This document shows positions 5,528-8,755 of a stretch of 8,755 bases of DNA, in pieces. The position numbers and the translations under genes are program-made. Positions within the stretch are counted from its first letter, which is position 1, and each line of letters begins with the position of its first letter. The DNA is from Fibrobacteres bacterium CG2_30_45_31 (GTDB taxonomy: Bacteria > Fibrobacterota > Fibrobacteria > Fibrobacterales > Fibrobacteraceae), in assembly GCA_001873075.1 (NCBI GenBank), contig MNYL01000240.1, forward strand, positions 1 through 8,755. Direction: 5' to 3'. The notes beneath the pieces are model-generated. The model worked only from the letters and a program-made list of their open reading frames with translations. It was not told the origin of the DNA and made no database searches.

Positions 5528-5598
5528 GAGCTAAGGAGATTCGAACTCCTGACCCCCACGCTGCCAGCGTGGTGCTCTACCAACTGAGCTATAACCCC
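5526..5598 (-). tRNA. tRNA-Ala (anticodon GGC)
   Basis: The 73-nt cloverleaf is complete. The acceptor pairs GGGGTTA with TAGCTCC and contains the G3-U70 wobble that is the alanine identity element. The D-arm is GCTC/GAGC. The anticodon stem CCACG/CGTGG is perfect with loop CTGGCAG, anticodon GGC, which reads GCC and probably GCU. The variable loop is GGGTC, the T-arm AGGAG/CTCCT with loop TTCGAAT, and the discriminator base is A. CCA is not encoded, so it must be added after transcription. It is a single-gene unit with its own promoter and trailer terminator. Its 3' end is duplicated downstream. Confidence 0.97.
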
Positions 5599-5612
5599 GA
5601 AAGGTGCCCCAA

Positions 5613-5640
5613 ATTAAGCAAATAAAACCCCCTCTGTCAA
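5613..5640 (-). promoter_or_regulatory. Sigma-70-type promoter of tRNA-Ala
   Basis: On the minus strand a perfect -35 TTGACA (5640-5635) is followed after 16 bases by CTTAAT (5618-5613) as -10. The -10 ends 14 bases before the tRNA. A CCCC/GGGG inverted repeat overlaps the -35. Confidence 0.75.
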
Positions 5641-5671
5641 GGGGATTTCCACAACATTAAACTAAAGTAAA

Positions 5672-5685
5672 CCCCCAGAAGGGGG
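5672..5685 (-). terminator. Likely terminator of the cyclophilin gene
   Basis: CCCCC (5672-5676), a four-base loop and GGGGG (5681-5685) form a compact G+C hairpin about 40 bases beyond the cyclophilin stop. On the minus strand the T-rich TTTACTTT follows. The T-run is interrupted, so termination may be partial. Confidence 0.6.
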
Positions 5686-5722
5686 GCTTATGTTTTATTT
5701 GCTGAAAAGAGAATCCAGAGAA

Positions 5723-6271
5723 TTAGGCTACAGTTTCAATGGTAATGCTTTCAATAATGACGTCTTCAAGAGGACGGTCACCACGATCTACTTTAACGGT
5801 AGCAATAGTATCCAGAACATCAAAACCATCAAACAGTTGTCCAAATACGGTGTATCCATCCGCAGGACCGCCTTTCGTTGGATGATCCAGAAAATGAGTG
5901 CCTTCTTCGGGATGTACAATAAAGAACTGACTACCGATTGAATTTGGCATCGCTGTTTTTGCCCAACTTAAAGCGCCACGCAGGTGGGTGAGAGAGGAAT
6001 CATATTTGTCGCCAATGTGAGAACTTGGACCGCCCGCAGCGTGACCGCCGGTTCCATTCCGGTTCGTAAAATCGCCCCCTTGGATCATAAATCCCTTAAT
6101 AACACGATGGAAAGGAGCCTTATCGTATTTGCCTTGCTTGGCAAGTTCAATAAAATTTTGGGCGGCTTCGTCGACGATTTCCGGGAAAAGGCGCGCGCGC
6201 ATTTCGCCATGATTCGTTTTGATAATGGCGATGGTTTCACCGCTTTGTGCGGGGTCTAATTGATTGAACAT
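5723..6271 (-). CDS. Cytoplasmic cyclophilin-type peptidyl-prolyl cis-trans isomerase
   Basis: The 182-residue protein catalyses cis-trans isomerisation of peptide bonds before proline and helps protein folding. The cyclophilin core is nearly the whole chain. The catalytic segment FHRVIKGFMIQGGD (54-67) gives R56, F61 and Q64, equivalent to R55, F60 and Q63 of human cyclophilin A. Downstream motifs are NRNGTGG, GALSWAK, NSIGSQFFI and YTVFGQLFDGFDVLDTI. There is no signal peptide, so this is the cytoplasmic PpiB-like type. I chose the ATG at 6271 because GGAGAA lies four bases before it and the family begins there. A 34-residue in-frame extension upstream (start 6373) crosses a leader hairpin and has no family similarity. 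It is divergent from the pyr operon. Confidence 0.95.
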   Translation of the reverse strand: MFNQLDPAQSGETIAIIKTNHGEMRARLFPEIVDEAAQNFIELAKQGKYDKAPFHRVIKGFMIQGGDFTNRNGTGGHAAGGPSSHIGDKYDSSLTHLRGALSWAKTAMPNSIGSQFFIVHPEEGTHFLDHPTKGGPADGYTVFGQLFDGFDVLDTIATVKVDRGDRPLEDVIIESITIETVA

Positions 6272-6314
6272 GAGTTCTCCAAGGTTAAAAATCGGCTTTA
6301 AAATATAAAAAGTG

Positions 6315-6356
6315 GAGTCTCGCAGGGTTGGGGAGGCCTGTCTGTGACTCTTTTTT
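6315..6356. terminator. Terminator-like hairpin in the region upstream of pyrR
   Basis: GAGTC (6315-6319) pairs with GACTC (6346-6350), and CAGG (6323-6326) with CCTG (6337-6340) inside. Six T follow on the plus strand and CACTTTTTATATTTT on the minus strand. As it lies between divergent genes, it may be an attenuator in the pyrR or the cyclophilin leader. CTCTT (6348-6352) can alternatively pair with AAGAG (6360-6364). Confidence 0.4.
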
Positions 6357-6449
6357 GGCAAGAGGCTTTTCAAATGCTTTTTTTTGAGATGTTTCTTACG
6401 AGTATGCAGACAAAAAATCTAAATTCTTCCATTCGGATGGCATTCACGA

Positions 6450-6463
6450 AAAGGAGCTCCTTT
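6450..6463. promoter_or_regulatory. Palindrome covering the pyrR ribosome binding site and start
   Basis: AAAGGAGCTCCTTT is a perfect 14-base palindrome. It contains the AAGGAG ribosome binding site and the first two bases of the TTG start codon. In RNA it could fold as a five-pair hairpin with loop AGCU and hide the site. Confidence 0.5.
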
Positions 6464-7028
6464 GAAGGATAATTGCAAACGAATCCGAAAGCTTCTCGAT
6501 GCGCAAGCGATGGAGTGGGCTCTCGATGAAATGGCGGCAAAAATTGCCCGCACTCACTCCAATTCCAAGCAAATGTTAATTTTGGGTATGGCAAGTCGGG
6601 GGATTCCTCTCGCTCAAAAACTCGCAGATCGACTTTCGGAAAAATATGGCGAAAACATTCCTTGTGGTAGTATTGATGCGACTTTTTACCGCGATGATTT
6701 TCATTACCGCAAACGGATGGGTAACACTGAAATGCGGATTACGGAGATGCCCGTTTCAGTAGAAGGGAAAGTCGTTATTCTTGTAGATGATGTGCTTTAT
6801 ACGGGGCGTTCGGTACGTGCGGCAATGCAGGCTTTGCTCGACCTCGGACGTCCGTCAGCGATTCGTCTTTGCGTTTTGGTAGATCGAGGACACCGCGAAC
6901 TCCCGATTGCCCCTGACTGTGTGGGTCTTGTGGTGGAAACCGCTGAAAATCAGGAAGTGCGTGTGTTGATCAACCCCATTGATGATGAAAATGCAGTTTA
7001 CCTTGTGGAAGTGGAGGCTGAAACATGA
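6462..7028 (+). CDS. pyrR: PyrR pyrimidine operon regulator / uracil phosphoribosyltransferase
   Basis: The 188-residue type I phosphoribosyltransferase-fold protein matches PyrR. In Bacillus, PyrR binds pyr mRNA in a UMP-dependent way to cause attenuation and also makes UMP from uracil and PRPP. Visible motifs are RKLLDAQAMEWALDEMAAKI (9-28), GMASRGIPLA (42-51), DATFYRDD (71-78), the PRPP loop VVILVDDVLYTGRS (104-117) and DRGHRELPI (141-149). Near the C-terminus TAENQEVRV replaces the more usual charged stretch. The start is TTG at 6462, five bases after AAGGAG. No closer ATG is in frame, and length then equals that of known PyrR proteins. It is the first gene of the pyr operon and its TGA overlaps the pyrB ATG. 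I could not find a convincing PyrR-binding loop upstream, so its regulatory action is unproven. Confidence 0.95.
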   Translation: MKDNCKRIRKLLDAQAMEWALDEMAAKIARTHSNSKQMLILGMASRGIPLAQKLADRLSEKYGENIPCGSIDATFYRDDFHYRKRMGNTEMRITEMPVSVEGKVVILVDDVLYTGRSVRAAMQALLDLGRPSAIRLCVLVDRGHRELPIAPDCVGLVVETAENQEVRVLINPIDDENAVYLVEVEAET

Positions 7029-7960
7029 GTGCTCTTGCGACGAAGCATCTATTGGGGTTGCGTGGAGTTTCTCAATCGGATATTATGACGATTCTGGATA
7101 CCGCTCGGCAGTTCCGTGATATTTTGGACCGCCCGGTGAAGAAAGTTCCTTCGCTTCGCGGTCTTACCGTTGTTAATCTTTTCTTTGAAAATAGTACCCG
7201 TACTCGTACCAGTTTTGAACTCGCTGAAAAACGTCTCTCTGCAGATACCATAAATTTTGCCACCTCAGGTTCCAGTGTGCAGAAGGGAGAATCCCTTTTA
7301 GATACCCTTCGCAATATTGAAGCGATGAAAATTGATGTGGTGGTGGTACGCCACAAAGGGACTGGGGTTCCTAAATTCCTTGCAGACAATAGCAATGCAA
7401 TTATTCTGAATGCAGGTGACGGGGCAAACGAGCATCCGACACAGGCACTTCTCGATATGTTTACCATTGAACAAAAGCTGGGTTCTCTTGCAGGCAAGCG
7501 AATTACCATCGTGGGTGATATTCGTCATAGTCGCGTGGCCCGTTCCAATATTTGGGGTATGACAACTCTGGGTGCTCATGTGACGCTTTGTGGGCCTAGT
7601 ACGCTACTGCCTAGGAATCGAGAATATTTTCCAAATGTGACGTGGGAGAGTGATGTGCGCCGTGCAGTACATGATGCCGATGCGGTGATTGCGCTTCGCT
7701 TGCAAAAGGAACGTATGGAAGATTCGCTTTTGCCGAGTCTTCGTGAATATCGGAATTTTTTTGGTATTACTCATGATGTGTTGGAAAAGGCTAAGAAATC
7801 GGTGTTAATTATGCATCCGGGACCTATTAATCGCGGTGTTGAATTGGATAGTGAAATTGCGGATGGTGCTAATTCTGTAATCCTTGAACAAGTGACCAAT
7901 GGAGTTGCCATACGGATGTCTGCACTGTATCTTCTTTCTGGAGGGCGTGCCAGTGAATAA
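7025..7960 (+). CDS. pyrB: Aspartate carbamoyltransferase catalytic chain
   Basis: The 311-residue enzyme joins carbamoyl phosphate and aspartate to form carbamoyl aspartate, the second step of de novo UMP synthesis. Signature residues are intact: FFENSTRTRTSFE (53-65, carbamoyl phosphate site), SSVQKGESLLDTL (the lysine loop reaching the neighbouring subunit), VVVRHKGTG, EHPTQALLD, DIRHSRVARSN and HPGPINRGVE. ATG overlaps the pyrR stop as ATGA, with GGAGG at 7013-7017, showing translational coupling. No pyrI regulatory chain is next to it. Instead the following gene encodes a dihydroorotase-like protein that looks catalytically dead, the arrangement known for Pseudomonas-type aspartate transcarbamoylase complexes. 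A PyrB-PyrC' assembly is therefore inferred. Confidence 0.97.
   Translation: MSALATKHLLGLRGVSQSDIMTILDTARQFRDILDRPVKKVPSLRGLTVVNLFFENSTRTRTSFELAEKRLSADTINFATSGSSVQKGESLLDTLRNIEAMKIDVVVVRHKGTGVPKFLADNSNAIILNAGDGANEHPTQALLDMFTIEQKLGSLAGKRITIVGDIRHSRVARSNIWGMTTLGAHVTLCGPSTLLPRNREYFPNVTWESDVRRAVHDADAVIALRLQKERMEDSLLPSLREYRNFFGITHDVLEKAKKSVLIMHPGPINRGVELDSEIADGANSVILEQVTNGVAIRMSALYLLSGGRASE
7940..7945 (+). promoter_or_regulatory. Ribosome binding site of the pyrC' gene within pyrB
   Basis: GGAGGG lies inside the last codons of pyrB, seven bases before GTG 7953. It decides the GTG start and implies coupling to pyrB translation. Confidence 0.8.
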
Positions 7961-8755
7961 CGTAGTTCTTAAAAATATTCGCCCCTTTGTGGATGGCAAA
8001 TTTGAATCTCCAATGACGATGAACCTTACCGATGGAAAATGGGTACGGAGTTCCGTTGCGGATGCTAAAGAAATCGATGCCAAAGGGGCTTTTGCCTTGC
8101 CCGCCCTATTTGCTTTGGGTATGGATTTTAAGGAACCGGTGCGTGATGATGTCTATACCTTCAAGGATGGTTTTCAAGCAATGCGCAGAGGTGGTTTTTA
8201 CGGGGGGTTATATGAAAGCGCGGCAAATCCAATTGATGGAATTCAAAAGTTAAGTGCGGTTGAGCAGATTGTTGAAAAAAGTCACCTCAACATTCGTCTT
8301 TTGGGCGCGATCAGCGAAGGTTACGAGGGTAAAACTCTTGCAGAGATGATGGAACTTTCGGAGGGGGGCGTTGTCGGATTTGGTGATGGCAATAAATCCT
8401 TTGGTTCATCCCGATTTTTGCGACTTGCTCTTGAGTATGGTGCAATGACTCACAAACGTTTTTTCTTTCTCCCGATGGACTATTCTCTTCGTCATGGGGG
8501 GCTGGTTCATGAAGGCCCTGTCTCCGATACTTTGGGGATGAAGGGCGTGCCAAAACCTGCAGAAACGATCGCTGTTTATTCTCTCCTGGAAATGGCTTTA
8601 TGGGCAGGGGTTCCTCTGCATTTTAAGCAAATTACTTGTTTCGAATCTTTAGAACTTATCAATCGTGCTCGTGAGAAAAATTTGGATGTCACTTGTGCCG
8701 TTGATATCTATCATTTGCTGTTCGATGAAAAAGATCTTTTCAACCTGGACCCTAA
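7953..8755 (+). CDS. pyrC': Dihydroorotase-like protein lacking metal ligands (PyrC' type), partial at right edge
   Basis: The frame is open for 267 codons from GTG 7953 to the window end, and overlaps pyrB by eight bases. It aligns with class I dihydroorotases: VVLKNIRPFVDGKF at the start, LPALFALGMDFKEPVRDD (49-66) at the metal-binding position, LNIRLLGAISEG, GGLVHEGPVSDTLGMKGVP, and CAVDIYHLLFDEKDL near the edge. The ligands are gone. The usual D-x-H-V-H-L-R-E-P reads A-L-G-M-D-F-K-E-P (54-62); IDHC-like reads FLPMDYS, HIAHVS reads LHFKQIT, and TPHHL reads DIYHL. Hence it probably does not cyclise carbamoyl aspartate. In Pseudomonas an inactive PyrC' is needed to assemble active PyrB, and that role is inferred here. 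About 130-160 C-terminal residues are missing. Confidence 0.88.
   Translation, partial: MNNVVLKNIRPFVDGKFESPMTMNLTDGKWVRSSVADAKEIDAKGAFALPALFALGMDFKEPVRDDVYTFKDGFQAMRRGGFYGGLYESAANPIDGIQKLSAVEQIVEKSHLNIRLLGAISEGYEGKTLAEMMELSEGGVVGFGDGNKSFGSSRFLRLALEYGAMTHKRFFFLPMDYSLRHGGLVHEGPVSDTLGMKGVPKPAETIAVYSLLEMALWAGVPLHFKQITCFESLELINRAREKNLDVTCAVDIYHLLFDEKDLFNLDP

Noticed and set aside
5277..5534. 85-codon plus-strand frame across the repeat region
   Set aside because: It runs through a perfect palindromic terminator, the 99-nt repeat element and the trailer hairpin. Composition is arginine-rich as expected of GC-rich repeats, and it has no ribosome binding site or known domain.
5322..5540. Integrative element with attL/attR at the tRNA gene
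   Set aside because: The 22-nt direct repeat looks like an att pair, but only 197 bases separate the copies and no integrase or cargo gene is present. The split T-arm copy also does not fit simple site-specific integration.
6272..6373. 34-residue N-terminal extension of the cyclophilin
   Set aside because: The extension has no family similarity and passes through a hairpin with T-runs. The internal ATG at 6271 has a good ribosome binding site and matches the family start.
7953..8755. Functional dihydroorotase
   Set aside because: The His-x-His metal motif and the later His ligands are all replaced in an otherwise colinear sequence.
1..8755. CRISPR array, insertion sequence or prophage
   Set aside because: I saw no regularly spaced direct repeats, no transposase or phage gene, and no terminal inverted repeats flanking a coding segment.

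Overview
This is a bacterial chromosomal window, moderately AT-rich, with compact genes, clear GGAGG-type ribosome binding sites and several factor-independent terminators. A Sec signal peptide on the first gene and a YjdF-type membrane protein would suit a Gram-negative cell. The pyrR-pyrB-pyrC' order resembles that known from pseudomonads and some other bacteria. I cannot fix the phylum: no rRNA or universal marker is present, and the pyr layout is not diagnostic.

Left part (1-2883). A secreted endonuclease/exonuclease/phosphatase-family protein runs off the left edge on the minus strand. After a 479-base gap that looks non-coding comes a yjdF-like inner-membrane gene on the plus strand. 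It converges, across a bidirectional terminator, on a two-gene minus-strand unit: a yeast-type cytosine deaminase followed by an Frm2-like nitroreductase. A 308-base AT-rich gap follows.

Middle (2884-5700). A soluble regulator-like protein combines an N-terminal LuxR/GerE helix-turn-helix, a TolB-like middle domain and a helical-repeat C-terminus. After its own terminator comes a circularly permuted papain-fold (YiiX/YaeF-like) hydrolase. That gene ends at a 30-nt perfect palindrome, and a tRNA-Ala(GGC) lies beyond it on the opposite strand. Between them the 3' end of the tRNA is copied again. The copy is split inside its T-loop by a 99-nt, GC-rich, palindrome-rich element. A third, inverted and degenerate copy helps form a very long hairpin at the tRNA trailer. 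This is the least ordinary DNA in the window.

Right part (5701-8755). A cytoplasmic cyclophilin (minus strand) is divergent from a translationally coupled pyrimidine operon: pyrR (TTG start inside a palindrome), pyrB (4-nt overlap) and a dihydroorotase homologue (8-nt overlap) that continues past the right edge. The homologue has lost the metal-binding residues of a true dihydroorotase. It is therefore probably a PyrC'-type structural partner of the PyrB aspartate transcarbamoylase, and the true dihydroorotase should lie elsewhere. The cytosine deaminase would supply uracil by salvage while the pyr operon serves de novo UMP synthesis, but nothing in the sequence shows that the two loci are co-regulated.
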